Shown here: positions 1 through 8,957 of the stretch, in pieces
Numbering within the stretch: the first letter of the stretch is position 1
Layout: each line of letters begins with the position of its first letter
Source of the DNA: Gemmatimonadales bacterium
GTDB taxonomy: Bacteria > Gemmatimonadota > Gemmatimonadetes > Gemmatimonadales > GWC2-71-9
Direction of reading: 5' to 3'
Length of the DNA stretch: 49,762 bases
NCBI GenBank assembly: GCA_025935995.1
Contig: JAICUF010000009.1
Coordinates: 1-49,762, forward strand
Notes under the pieces: model-generated
What the model was told of the DNA's origin: nothing
What the model saw: only the letters and a program-made list of their open reading frames with translations
Databases searched by the model: none
Position numbers and translations under genes: made by a program

Positions 1-875
1 CGGCCCCCGATGAGCCACTCGTGGAAGGCATCCTTCACCCAGGGTGACGCGTTCGGTCGTCCAAAGAGCCGCTCGGTGTTGGTTTCGTTCTCGGTGAAGA
101 GGAGCGCGGGAGGACCGTCCGGCCCCGGCTCGACCTCCAGCCGGTAGGCGCCGAGCGTCGGGTGGCGGCAGGCGATGGCGTCCGCGCCGTCGGCGGTGAG
201 CGTTCCGCGCCCCCGGTAGCCTTCACCCGTGCGACCCCACGACCAGATGTTCCGGAGCCAGAGGGTCGGCAGGAGGTGCAGCTCCGCGGGCTCCGCGGCT
301 CGGTTCGCCACGGTGATGCGGATCAGGATGTCCTCCGGCGACGCCTTTGCGTACTCGGCCATGACGTCGAAGTAGCGGTTGCGGTCGAAGATCCCGGTGT
401 CGGCGAGCTCGTACTCGGGACGGTCCGGGCCGCGGCGCGCGTTTTCCGCGCGCAGGTCGTCATAGGGAAAGGCGTCGTGGGGATACTTGTAGAGTCCGCG
501 GAGCCAGGAATGCGTCGGCGTCGCGTCGAGGAAGTAATAGCACTCCTTCACGTCCTCGCCGTGATTGCCCTCGGGATTGGTGAGCCCGAAGAGCCGCTCC
601 TTGAGGATGGGGTCCCGGCCGTTCCAGAGCGCGAGCGCAAAGCACAGGCGGCCCTGCCGGTCGGAGAGGCCGAGGATGCCGTCCTCACCCCAGCGGTAGG
701 CGCGGCTCCGCGCGTGATCGTGCGGAAACGAGGTCCACACGGCACCGTCTGCCGAGTAATCTTCGCGGACCGTGCCCCACTGGCGCTCCGAGAGGTATGG
801 TCCCCAGCGGCGCCAGTTGGCGTGCCGGCTCGCGTCCTGCCGCAGGCGCGCCCCTTCGCGATCGGCCACGTGCAT
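1..875 (-). CDS. glucosidase / MGH1-like glycoside hydrolase (partial, C-terminus beyond window edge)
   Basis: Absent from the ORF track because no stop lies in the window. Reverse-strand reading from ATG 875 gives [44 protein letters not shown]...[32 protein letters not shown], typical of this glucosidase family. Confidence 0.85.
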   Translation of the reverse strand, partial: MHVADREGARLRQDASRHANWRRWGPYLSERQWGTVREDYSADGAVWTSFPHDHARSRAYRWGEDGILGLSDRQGRLCFALALWNGRDPILKERLFGLTNPEGNHGEDVKECYYFLDATPTHSWLRGLYKYPHDAFPYDDLRAENARRGPDRPEYELADTGIFDRNRYFDVMAEYAKASPEDILIRITVANRAAEPAELHLLPTLWLRNIWSWGRTGEGYRGRGTLTADGADAIACRHPTLGAYRLEVEPGPDGPPALLFTENETNTERLFGRPNASPWVKDAFHEWLIGG

Positions 876-892
876 TCCTTCCGGAGGTTCGT

Positions 893-2287
893 CTGAACGT
901 ACCCGCCGACGTCTCCCGCGCAACGCCGTCCCGGGGCACGGCGCGCGAGCTGATGCACCTGGCGCTGCCGATCGTGGTGGTGCAGGTGGGACTCATGGCG
1001 ATGGGCGTGGTCGACTCGATCATGGTCGGACGCATCTCGGCCGCCGCGCTCGCCGGCGTGGCGCTCGGCAACGTCTACTTCTACGCGTGCGCGGTGTTCG
1101 GGATGGGCACGCTGCTCGCGCTCGACCCGATCGTGGCGCAGGCGGTGGGCGCGGGTGACGACGAGTCGGTGACGCGCGCCCTTCAGCGCGGACTCCTGCT
1201 CTCGCTCGCACTCAGCGTGCCGATCTCGCTGCTCCTCCTGGCCGCGCGGCCCGCGCTCGTGCTGCTGGGACAGCCGGCGGAGGTGGTGCCGATCGCCGCG
1301 GGGTACGTGCTCCGCGAGCTTCCGGGCGTGCTGCCCTTTCTCGCCTTTACGGTCCTGCGGCAGACGCTCCAGGCGCTGGGCCGCATGCGCGCCATCGTGG
1401 CGGCGATGGTGCTGGCCAATCTCCTCAACATCCTCCTCAACTGGGCGCTCATCTATGGCCACTGGGGGGCGCCGGCGCTCGGCGCCTTCGGCTCGGCGTG
1501 GTCCACGACCGTCAGCCGCTGGGCGATGACCGCGGGGCTCGCGCTCCTCGCCTGGCGGGCGCTGCATCCGCACTTGCGCACGCTGCATCCCGATACGCTG
1601 GCGCCCGTTCCGCTCGGGCGCATGGTGGCCCTCGGCGCGCCGATCGGCGCCCAGATGCAGCTCGAGTTCGGCGTGTTCGGCGCGATCGGCCTGCTCATGG
1701 GGCGCCTTGGCACGGTGCCGGTCGCGGCGCACCAGATCGCCCTCAACCTGGCGTCGCTCACTTTCATGGTGCCGCTCGGGGTATCGGCCGCGGGGGCGGT
1801 GCTGGTGGGACGCGCGGTGGGGCAGGGGGACGCGGCGGGGGCCCGGCGGGCAAGCCGTACGGCGCTCCTCTTCGGCGTGGGGTTCATGGGGATCACGGCG
1901 CTCGTCTTCCTGGGCGCGCCGGTGCCGCTGGCGCGGGTCTACTCGGACCAGCCGGCGGTGGTGCTGCTGGCGTCGGCGCTGCTGCCGATCGCGGGCGTCT
2001 TCCAGATCTTCGACGGGATACAGGTCGTCTCCATCGGCGCCCTGCGCGGCCTGGGCGACACCCGCGCTCCCTTCGCCATGAACCTGGTCGGGTTCTGGCT
2101 GGTGGGTCTGCCGGTGAGCCTGCTGCTGGGTTTCCGCACGCCGCTCGGCCCGCGGGGCCTCTGGTGGGGGCTGGTCGTCGGCCTGGTGGCGGTGGCCGGC
2201 GGGCTTCTCTTCCGGCTCAGAGGGCGGCTCCGGCGGGCGGTGGCGCGGGTGCGGATCGACGATGCGGCGGCAAGCCCCGTCAATTGA
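893..2287 (+). CDS. MATE-family efflux transporter (start uncertain: CTG 893 with SD, or ATG 953)
   Basis: Within ORF 797..2287; [42 protein letters not shown] and about 12 hydrophobic segments match MatE/NorM. Confidence 0.9.
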   Translation: MNVPADVSRATPSRGTARELMHLALPIVVVQVGLMAMGVVDSIMVGRISAAALAGVALGNVYFYACAVFGMGTLLALDPIVAQAVGAGDDESVTRALQRGLLLSLALSVPISLLLLAARPALVLLGQPAEVVPIAAGYVLRELPGVLPFLAFTVLRQTLQALGRMRAIVAAMVLANLLNILLNWALIYGHWGAPALGAFGSAWSTTVSRWAMTAGLALLAWRALHPHLRTLHPDTLAPVPLGRMVALGAPIGAQMQLEFGVFGAIGLLMGRLGTVPVAAHQIALNLASLTFMVPLGVSAAGAVLVGRAVGQGDAAGARRASRTALLFGVGFMGITALVFLGAPVPLARVYSDQPAVVLLASALLPIAGVFQIFDGIQVVSIGALRGLGDTRAPFAMNLVGFWLVGLPVSLLLGFRTPLGPRGLWWGLVVGLVAVAGGLLFRLRGRLRRAVARVRIDDAAASPVN

Positions 2288-2312
2288 CACCCCCGGGGCA
2301 CCGCGCTAGATT
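2284..2312 (+). promoter_or_regulatory. sigma70-type promoter: TTGACA-N17-TAGATT, upstream of csp gene
   Basis: TTGACA at 2284-2289, 17-nt spacer, TAGATT at 2307-2312; predicted TSS near 2319. Confidence 0.75.
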
Positions 2313-2335
2313 TGCAGGGCTGAAACCAGCGTGAC

Positions 2336-2364
2336 AAGGGACCTGGGGAGCAACCGGGTCCCTT
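2336..2364 (+). promoter_or_regulatory. 11-bp hairpin in csp 5' leader (AAGGGACCTGG/CCGGGTCCCTT with one G-U)
   Basis: Direct inverted repeat with a 7-nt loop; a second CCCGGG/CCCGGG element lies at 2381-2397. Confidence 0.6.
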
Positions 2365-2463
2365 CTTCGTTGGCGGGCCGCCCGGGACATGCCCGGGTGA
2401 ACAACTGTCAGGAGGTACGGCATTACCGGACTCCGGACACAACAACAAAAAGAGAGTACCGTG

Positions 2464-2676
2464 ATGCGTACCACCGGCAAGGTGAAGTGGTTCAATGATG
2501 CGAAGGGGTTCGGCTTCATCACCCCCGACAACGGCCAGAAGGACTGCTTCGTCCACCACTCGGCCATCCAGGGCCAGGGCTTCAAGTCCCTCGCCGAGGG
2601 CGAGGCCGTCGAGTTCGACATCGTCCAGGGCCAGAAGGGTCCGGCGGCGGAGAACGTCGTCAAGGTCCGCGGTTGA
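2464..2676 (+). CDS. cspA: cold-shock domain protein (CspA family)
   Basis: [68 protein letters not shown] is a complete CSD with RNP motifs. Confidence 0.95.
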   Translation: MRTTGKVKWFNDAKGFGFITPDNGQKDCFVHHSAIQGQGFKSLAEGEAVEFDIVQGQKGPAAENVVKVRG

Positions 2677-2681
2677 GCGGG

Positions 2682-2711
2682 CGGGGCCGTCCGGATCTCC
2701 GGGCGGCCCCG
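2682..2711 (+). terminator. GC-rich hairpin between csp and rpsU (no U-tract)
   Basis: CGGGGCCGtCCGGA-tc-TCCGGgCGGCCCCG. Confidence 0.4.
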
Positions 2712-2746
2712 TTGCCTTGAATCTGCCACACAGAGAATCGGGACAC

Positions 2747-2947
2747 ATGATCGAGATCAAACTTTCGGACAGCGACAGCATCGAGTGGGCGCTCAAGGCG
2801 TTCAAGCGGAAGATGCAGCGGTCGGGCATCCTCAAGGAGCTGCGCCAGAAGCGCTACTACGTGAAGCCGAGCGAGGCGCGCCAGCTCAAGTCGGCCGCGG
2901 CTCAGCGGCGTCAGCGCAAGGACGCCCGCGGACGGGCGAGCCGCTGA
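2747..2947 (+). CDS. rpsU: 30S ribosomal protein S21
   Basis: 66 aa MIEIKLSDSDSIEWALKAFKRKMQRSGILKELRQKRYYVKPSEARQLKSAAAQRRQRK; S21 signature. Confidence 0.93.
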   Translation: MIEIKLSDSDSIEWALKAFKRKMQRSGILKELRQKRYYVKPSEARQLKSAAAQRRQRKDARGRASR

Positions 2948-4038
2948 CCGCCAGCGCCACTCCCCTCAAGGTCAGCTTCCCTGCCCGTGACTCGGCGCGG
3001 TTCGCCGAGGAGCTCAAGCGGCGCGTAGCATCGTACTTTCAGGACCGCGGGCTGTCGGACAAGGCCAACGGCGCCATGGTGGCCAAGACGGTCATCCTGC
3101 TCGCGCTCACGTTCGTTCCCTACGCCATCATTCTCACCGGCACCCTCTCGCCGCTCGCGATGCTCGGCCTCGCGGTGGTCATGGGCGTCGGGCTCGCCGG
3201 CATCGGGTTTTCCGTCTCCCACGACGCGCTGCACGGCGCCTATTCGTCGCGGCCCTGGGTCAACCGGATCATCGGGCTCAGCTTCGATCTCTGCGGCGCC
3301 AACGGGTACATGTGGAAGATCACGCACAACGTGATCCATCACACCTACACCAACATCGAGGGGATCGACGAGGACCTCACGGTCTCGCCGCTGCTCCGCC
3401 TCTCGCCGTCGGCCGACCACCGCCGCTTCCACCGCTTCCAGCACCTGTACGCCTTCGGCGCCTACAGCCTCTCCACGCTGTTCTGGGTGTTCGTGAAGGA
3501 CTACAAGTATTTCATGCAGCGCGACCTCGGTCCCTATCGGAACCGGAAGCACCCGCGGTCGGAGATCGCGACGCTCGTGGTCACGAAGCTGATCTACTAC
3601 ACGTGGGCGATCGCCCTCCCGCTCTGGCTGCTGCCGATTCCGTGGTGGCAGGTGTTGATCGGGTTCGTCGTGGTGCACCTCACGGCCGGCCTCATCCTGG
3701 GCGTCATCTTCCAGCTCGCGCACGTGGTGGAGGGGACGGACTACCCGGCGCCCGACGCCGAAGGGCAGATGGAGCACGCCTGGATGGTGCACGAGATGGC
3801 CACCACCTCGAACTTCGGCCGCGGCAACCGGCTGCTCTGCTGGTACGTGGGCGGGCTCAACTTCCAGGTCGAGCACCACCTCTTCCCGCGCACGTGCAGC
3901 GTGCACTACCCGGCGCTGAGCCCGATCGTCGAGGAAGTGGCGCGGAAGTACGGGATGCCCTATCACGCGCAGCCCACGCTCAGAGCCGCGATCGCCTCGC
4001 ACTACCGGATGCTCAGAAAGCTGGGCCAGGCGGCCTGA
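2944..4038 (+). CDS. fatty acid desaturase (linoleoyl-CoA/delta-6-like); start uncertain
   Basis: Histidine boxes HDALHG, HNVIHH and QVEHH. Conserved-looking N-terminus (LKVSFPARDSARFAEELKRRV) precedes the first ATG at 3076. Confidence 0.9.
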   Translation: MTASATPLKVSFPARDSARFAEELKRRVASYFQDRGLSDKANGAMVAKTVILLALTFVPYAIILTGTLSPLAMLGLAVVMGVGLAGIGFSVSHDALHGAYSSRPWVNRIIGLSFDLCGANGYMWKITHNVIHHTYTNIEGIDEDLTVSPLLRLSPSADHRRFHRFQHLYAFGAYSLSTLFWVFVKDYKYFMQRDLGPYRNRKHPRSEIATLVVTKLIYYTWAIALPLWLLPIPWWQVLIGFVVVHLTAGLILGVIFQLAHVVEGTDYPAPDAEGQMEHAWMVHEMATTSNFGRGNRLLCWYVGGLNFQVEHHLFPRTCSVHYPALSPIVEEVARKYGMPYHAQPTLRAAIASHYRMLRKLGQAA

Positions 4039-4041
4039 GGC

Positions 4042-5181
4042 TCAGGTCGCCGCCGCGGCCACCAGCTCGGCATTCGTCTTCGTCCGCCGCAGATCCACCA
4101 GCAGATCGTTCATCGCATTGAGCGGCGACATCCCCGCGATGCGTCCGCGGATGGCGTGCGATGCCGCCAGCACGTCCGGCGGCAGCAGCAGCTCCTCGCG
4201 CCGGGTGGCACTCGCGATGAGGTCGATGGCCGGAAAGACCCGGCGCTCCGCCAGCTCCCGGCTCAGCACCAGCTCGCTGTTTCCCGTCCCCTTGAACTCC
4301 TCGAAGATCACCTGATCCATCTTGCTGCCCGTGTCCACCAGTGCCGTGGCCACGATGGTGAGCGAGCCGCCGCCCTTCGCCGGGTCGATCCGGCGCGCGC
4401 TGCCCAGGAAGCGCTTGGGGCGCTCGAGCGACTGCGCGTCGAGCCCGCCCGAGAGCGTGCGGCCGGTCCCGCGCTCGACGGTGTTGTAGGCGCGGGCGAG
4501 GCGGGTGAGCGAGTCCACGATCATCACGACGTCCTCGCCCAGCTCCACGCGACGGCGCGCCCGCTCGAGGGTCAGCTCCGCCACGGCGACATGGCGGTCG
4601 GCGGGGTGGTCGAAGGTGGAGGCGATCACCTCGCCGAATCCGGCGGCCTCCATCTCGAAGACCTCCTCGGGCCGTTCGTCCACCAGGAGGATGAGCAGTG
4701 CCGCCTGCGGGTGGTTGCGGCTCACGCCCTCGGCGATGGCCTGCAGCACCATCGTCTTGCCCGCCTTGGCCGGCGCCACGATGAGCGCGCGCGTGCCCTT
4801 GCCGAAGGGACAGAGCAGATCGATGACGCGGTCGGTGTAGTCGCGCTGGCCGAAGCGCGTGAGGCCGCACTCGAGCTGCAGCCGCTCGGTCGGATGGGTC
4901 GCGGTCAGCCGGCTGTACTCGGGGCGCTCGCCGAGGGATTCGGGCGGACGCCCGCCGACGGCGGTCACCCGCTCGAGACTCGGCCCGCGTCCCTTGCCGC
5001 CGCGGCCCGCGACGCCCGAGATCTCGTCGCCGGGACGCAGATGGTACTGCCGGATCAGCCGTTCGCTGACGTGGATGTCGCCGCTGGAGGGGAGGTAGCT
5101 GGCCTCGCGGCGCCGGAGGAAACCGGCGCCGCGGTGCGCGATGTCGAGAATGCCGAGCGGCTCAGTGGACGGGTCCGGAAT
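4042..5181 (-). CDS. rho: transcription termination factor Rho (divergent, short N-terminus); ORF track shows only 4042..4968
   Basis: LIVAPAKAGKTMVLQAIAEG, LLVDERPEEV, DSLTRLARAYNTVERGTGRTLSGG, RPKRFLGSARR, ATALVDTGSKMDQVIFEEFKGTGN. In-frame upstream extension encodes the cold-shock-like RNA-binding domain (PLGILDIAHRGAGFLRRREASYLPSSGDIHVSERLIRQYHLRPGDEISGVAR). Confidence 0.85.
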   Translation of the reverse strand: MPDPSTEPLGILDIAHRGAGFLRRREASYLPSSGDIHVSERLIRQYHLRPGDEISGVAGRGGKGRGPSLERVTAVGGRPPESLGERPEYSRLTATHPTERLQLECGLTRFGQRDYTDRVIDLLCPFGKGTRALIVAPAKAGKTMVLQAIAEGVSRNHPQAALLILLVDERPEEVFEMEAAGFGEVIASTFDHPADRHVAVAELTLERARRRVELGEDVVMIVDSLTRLARAYNTVERGTGRTLSGGLDAQSLERPKRFLGSARRIDPAKGGGSLTIVATALVDTGSKMDQVIFEEFKGTGNSELVLSRELAERRVFPAIDLIASATRREELLLPPDVLAASHAIRGRIAGMSPLNAMNDLLVDLRRTKTNAELVAAAAT

Positions 5182-5199
5182 GAATCCTCCGTGAATGCG

Positions 5200-6171
5200 T
5201 CAGGGTCTGGGCAGGTCGATCCGCCCGATGCGGCCGGTACCGCTCAGCGCGAGCCACAGCCGCCCGCGCGCGTCATCGCTCACCATGTGGCGGACCACCG
5301 CCGTGGCGGTCGGGATGGGGACCCGCTCCATCGCACCGGTCTTCGGGTCGAAGGCGACGATGGTGTTGGTGCCGGCTTCGTCGTACCAGATCCGGCCGTC
5401 ACGCGCGATCGCGATCCCGTACGGCTGTGAGCCCCTTCCCCCGGGCGACGGCCATTCGCGGACGCGGCCGGTGGCGGGTGTGAGAGCGCCAAGATAGCCG
5501 CGGGCATTGTCGGTATACCAGACCGTGCCGTCGCTTCCGACCGCGAGCCGGCGGGGCCGCGCGCCCGGATCGGGCAGCTCGAACTCCTTCATGACGCCGC
5601 TGAGGGGATCGACGTGCCCCAGCCGGTTGGTCCCCAGCTGCGCGATCCAGACCGAGCCGTCCGCGGCGGCGCGAATGCCGTATGGAATCGAATTGGGTAC
5701 CGGCGCGGTGAAGACGCTGACGCGCCCGCTCGCCGGATCGAGCCAGCCGTAGGTGTTGCTGTTGGCGTCGGTGAACCATATCCGGTCGCCGACCACGATC
5801 GGAGTGTGGGGGTAGCGGGCGTTGTCGGGAAGGTCGTACTCGGTGATCCGCCCGCTCCGCGGGTCGAGCCGGCCGAGCTTGCCCACGCGCTGCGCCGTGT
5901 ACCACACGCCGCCGTCGGGTGCGACCACGACGCCGTGCGGTCCCGACGACGGCGTCGGCGTCGGAAAATCCGTGATCCCGCCGGTCGCCGGGTCGAGCCG
6001 CCCGATGTAGCTGTTGGTCTGGTCGGTGTACCAGACGATCCCGTCGGCGCCCACGGCCGGGTCGTGGGGAAAGCTGCCGGGTCTCGGACTCGGGTATTCC
6101 ACGATCGTGGGCACGGCGCCCATCGGCACGACGGCGAGCGCGACGGCGGCGACGACGGTTCGGCTCAACAT
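5200..6171 (-). CDS. secreted beta-propeller, virginiamycin B lyase (Vgb)-like
   Basis: Signal peptide MLSRTVVAAVALAVVPMGAVP and repeating blades (DPAVGADGIVWYTDQTNSYIGRLDPATGGI / APDGGVWYTAQRVGKLGRLDP). Confidence 0.85.
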   Translation of the reverse strand: MLSRTVVAAVALAVVPMGAVPTIVEYPSPRPGSFPHDPAVGADGIVWYTDQTNSYIGRLDPATGGITDFPTPTPSSGPHGVVVAPDGGVWYTAQRVGKLGRLDPRSGRITEYDLPDNARYPHTPIVVGDRIWFTDANSNTYGWLDPASGRVSVFTAPVPNSIPYGIRAAADGSVWIAQLGTNRLGHVDPLSGVMKEFELPDPGARPRRLAVGSDGTVWYTDNARGYLGALTPATGRVREWPSPGGRGSQPYGIAIARDGRIWYDEAGTNTIVAFDPKTGAMERVPIPTATAVVRHMVSDDARGRLWLALSGTGRIGRIDLPRP

Positions 6172-6198
6172 GGAGTCTCCGGGCGGGGGACGCGCTCC

Positions 6199-6624
6199 CT
6201 ACGGCCGGCCCGCGCCGAAGGTTGCGGCGCGCTTGATCCGAGCGAGGATGGCGGAGAGCCCCTGCGTCCGGGTCATGCCGAGCGTCTCGGTGAGGCCGAG
6301 CTGGTCGAGCAGGTCGTCGGGCACCCGGGCCACCTCGTCGGGCGAGCGGCCTTCCAGCGTCCGGATCAGCAGCGAGATGAAGCCGCGGACGGTCGGCGAT
6401 TCCGGCGGCACGTCGGCGAAGATGTGCACCTGTCCGTCGGCGACCTCGGTCCAGAGAAAGACCGGCGTCTGACACTCGTGCACCAGGTTGTGACCCAGCG
6501 CCTTCTCCGCCGCGAGCCGCTCGGGGAGCGGCGGAAGTCGGCGGGCGTAGTCGAGCAGCGTCTCGAGCCGGGTGGTGCGATCCGCGTTCCGGAAGCGCGG
6601 GATGATCGTGTCGAGGCTGGGCAT
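6199..6624 (-). CDS. sufE: SufE family Fe-S cluster sulfur acceptor
   Basis: MPSLDTIIPRFRNADRTTRLETLLDYARRLPPLPERL...VHECQTPVFLWTEVADGQVHIFADVPPESPTVRGFISLL; conserved HECQTPVFL. Confidence 0.88.
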   Translation of the reverse strand: MPSLDTIIPRFRNADRTTRLETLLDYARRLPPLPERLAAEKALGHNLVHECQTPVFLWTEVADGQVHIFADVPPESPTVRGFISLLIRTLEGRSPDEVARVPDDLLDQLGLTETLGMTRTQGLSAILARIKRAATFGAGRP

Positions 6625-6712
6625 GCCGGACGATAACCGCCGGTGACGCCCCGCACCAACCGGACGCCGCGACGGCCCTAGGTTGGGCTCGGCGCACCGA
6701 CCAGGAGGCTGC

Positions 6713-6904
6713 ATGCGGGAAAACGAGCGAGACATCATCGGCGGCGGGATGGGCGGCAGCAGCGGCAACGCCGGAGAAATCGGGCGGGAGGAACGGGTTC
6801 TGCCCGAAGATGCCGCCGGCGATGTGCCGATCGAGCGGCGACACCACCACGGGAACTACCCCGGGCCCGAGCGCCGGCGCGGCGCGGCTAGCCGGCCGTC
6901 CTGA
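6713..6904 (+). CDS. small hydrophilic hypothetical protein (63 aa)
   Basis: AGGAGG SD at 6703-6708 before ATG 6713; TAGGTT -10-like box upstream; overlaps the 3' end of the debranching enzyme gene by 17 bp. Confidence 0.5.
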   Translation: MRENERDIIGGGMGGSSGNAGEIGREERVLPEDAAGDVPIERRHHHGNYPGPERRRGAASRPS

Positions 6905-8957
6905 CCCAGCAGCGGAGCGCCTCCGCCACGCTCCACGCCTGGGCGATGCAGCCGCGCGACGTGTAGGGGGATTCCGCGTCGAACACCTCCGCGATGGAGC
7001 CGACGCCGAATTCGCCGAGGTCCGCCGCGAGCCCCTCGACGAGCCCACGGGCCACCGAGCGGTCATCGGGGTGCGCCTTGAGCCAGGCGTCGATCCAGGG
7101 TCCCATCAGCCAGCCCCACACCGTGCCCTGGTGATACGCCGCGTCGCGCGCGCGGAGATCGCCGTAGTAGCGGGGCTTGTACTCGGGGTGACCGGGCGCG
7201 AGGGAGCGGAGCCCGAACGGCGTCAGCAGCCGGTCGCGTACAACGTTGAGGACCGGATCCCACCGCTCGCGGTCGAGCACGGGGTTCGGCAGTGAGATCG
7301 CGAACACCTGGTTTGGCCGGCAGGATGGGTCGTCGCCGTGCTCGCCATCGACGACATCGTAGAGGCAGCCGGTCGCCGGATTCCAGAAGCGGCGGTTGAA
7401 CGATTCGCGGACCCGCTCCCGCTCCCTGGAGACCGGCGCCGCCGCGGCGGCGTCCCGCTCCTCGGAGAGCCACCGCTCCAGGAGGCAGAGCGCGTTGTAC
7501 CAGAGCGCGTTGATCTCCACCGCCTTGCCCCGCCGCGGCGTCACGACCCAGTCGCCCACCTTGGCATCCATCCACGTGAGCTGGTAGCCGGCTGCGCCCT
7601 GACGCAGGAGCCCGTCGGCAGGGTCCACCCCGATGCCGAAATCCGTGCCTTCGATGTGCCGGCGCACGATGTCGAAGAGCGTGGGCAGCAGGAGCCGGAG
7701 CGTCCAGCGATCGGCGGTGGCGTCCACGTAGCGGTCGATCGCGTGGAAGAACCAGAGCGTCGCATCGGCGGTATGATAGAGTCCCTCGCGCTCACCCTCG
7801 GGGAACATGTTGGGGATGAGGCCGTCGCGGACGTAATGCGCGAATGTCCGCAGGATGAAGCCCGCCTCGGCGTGGCGGCCGGTCGTCAGCGTCAGCCCCT
7901 CCAGGCTGATCATCGTGTCGCGGCCCCAGTCGGTGAACCAGTGATACCCGGCGATCACCGTGCGCACCTCGTCGCCGCTCGCGTGCGCGCGCGCCATCTC
8001 CGCGGTCCGGCCCACGGGGACGATGACGAACTGATCGGCCGCGAGGACCAGCTCGGCGCCGATTCCCGAGCGGGCCGCCGGCGGCGCGGCGGTGAGGAGT
8101 CGCCTGCGGCGCTCGAGCTCCGAGCGGTGGGCGCCGTCGGCGTCGAGTGCCAGCATCACGTCGACGCTCTCGGTGGATGCGGCGAGCGTAGCGGGAGCAT
8201 CGGACGCAAGGTCGACAATGAACGCGCCAGGTGCCCAGAGGCCGCCGGTCGAGTCGTAGCCGCGATGGGCCTCGACGCGGTAGAGCAGCTCGGGCAGCCG
8301 CTCGGGATTGGCGGTGAAGCCGGGATTCCGGCCTGCGAGGCGGAGTCGCAGATCGGGCCGCTCGTCGCTCGCATGGATGACATAGTGTCCGTCCACCGCG
8401 CTGATGGCGTAGGAATCGTGCAGCGGCAGATTGACCGGCGCGTCGTGCGAGCGGAAATGCACGCCCGGCCGGAGCTCGAGCTGCACCGCGTCGCCCTCCA
8501 GCAGGCGGTAGGAGAGGTAGACCGTGTTCTGCCGGGCGGGGAGCACTACGCGCTTCTCGAGGAGGCGCCCCTCGATCAGGTACTCCCACACCGGCAGGCC
8601 GGCCTCGAGCCGGAAGCTCCGGAGATGCTCGAGCGGCGGGAGCTCCAGGCCGCCTTCCACCCGCTCCTGACCACCCAGCGCCGCCGAGGAGCCGTCGGGC
8701 AGGATCATCCGCTCGGCCACCCGGTTGAGCATGAGCGTGCGGCCGAGCGGGTTGGGGAGTGCCGCGATCAGGAGCCCGTGATAGCGGCGCGTGGCCACGC
8801 CGGCGATCGTGCCCGAGGCGTAGCCGCCAAGCCCGTTGGTGACGAGCCACTCGCGTCCCACCACGGCATCGGGGTGGCTCGCCGCCGTGCCGGGGCCGAT
8901 GATCCGGCGCACCACGCCGTCGGTGGCTCGAAGCGAGGACGGGGCGGAGGCGCTCAC
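6888..8957 (-). CDS. glycogen debranching enzyme (amylo-alpha-1,6-glucosidase family)
   Basis: VGREWLVTNGLGGYASGTIAGVATRRYHGLLIAALPNPLGR and AGYHWFTDWGRDTMISLEGLTLTTGR; GTG start overlaps treZ stop (GTGA). Confidence 0.93.
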   Translation of the reverse strand: MSASAPSSLRATDGVVRRIIGPGTAASHPDAVVGREWLVTNGLGGYASGTIAGVATRRYHGLLIAALPNPLGRTLMLNRVAERMILPDGSSAALGGQERVEGGLELPPLEHLRSFRLEAGLPVWEYLIEGRLLEKRVVLPARQNTVYLSYRLLEGDAVQLELRPGVHFRSHDAPVNLPLHDSYAISAVDGHYVIHASDERPDLRLRLAGRNPGFTANPERLPELLYRVEAHRGYDSTGGLWAPGAFIVDLASDAPATLAASTESVDVMLALDADGAHRSELERRRRLLTAAPPAARSGIGAELVLAADQFVIVPVGRTAEMARAHASGDEVRTVIAGYHWFTDWGRDTMISLEGLTLTTGRHAEAGFILRTFAHYVRDGLIPNMFPEGEREGLYHTADATLWFFHAIDRYVDATADRWTLRLLLPTLFDIVRRHIEGTDFGIGVDPADGLLRQGAAGYQLTWMDAKVGDWVVTPRRGKAVEINALWYNALCLLERWLSEERDAAAAAPVSRERERVRESFNRRFWNPATGCLYDVVDGEHGDDPSCRPNQVFAISLPNPVLDRERWDPVLNVVRDRLLTPFGLRSLAPGHPEYKPRYYGDLRARDAAYHQGTVWGWLMGPWIDAWLKAHPDDRSVARGLVEGLAADLGEFGVGSIAEVFDAESPYTSRGCIAQAWSVAEALRCWVRTAG

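Noticed and set aside
548-2290. 580-aa minus-strand ORF
   Set aside because: Antisense to MATE and off-frame to the glucosidase; low-complexity R/H/P composition.
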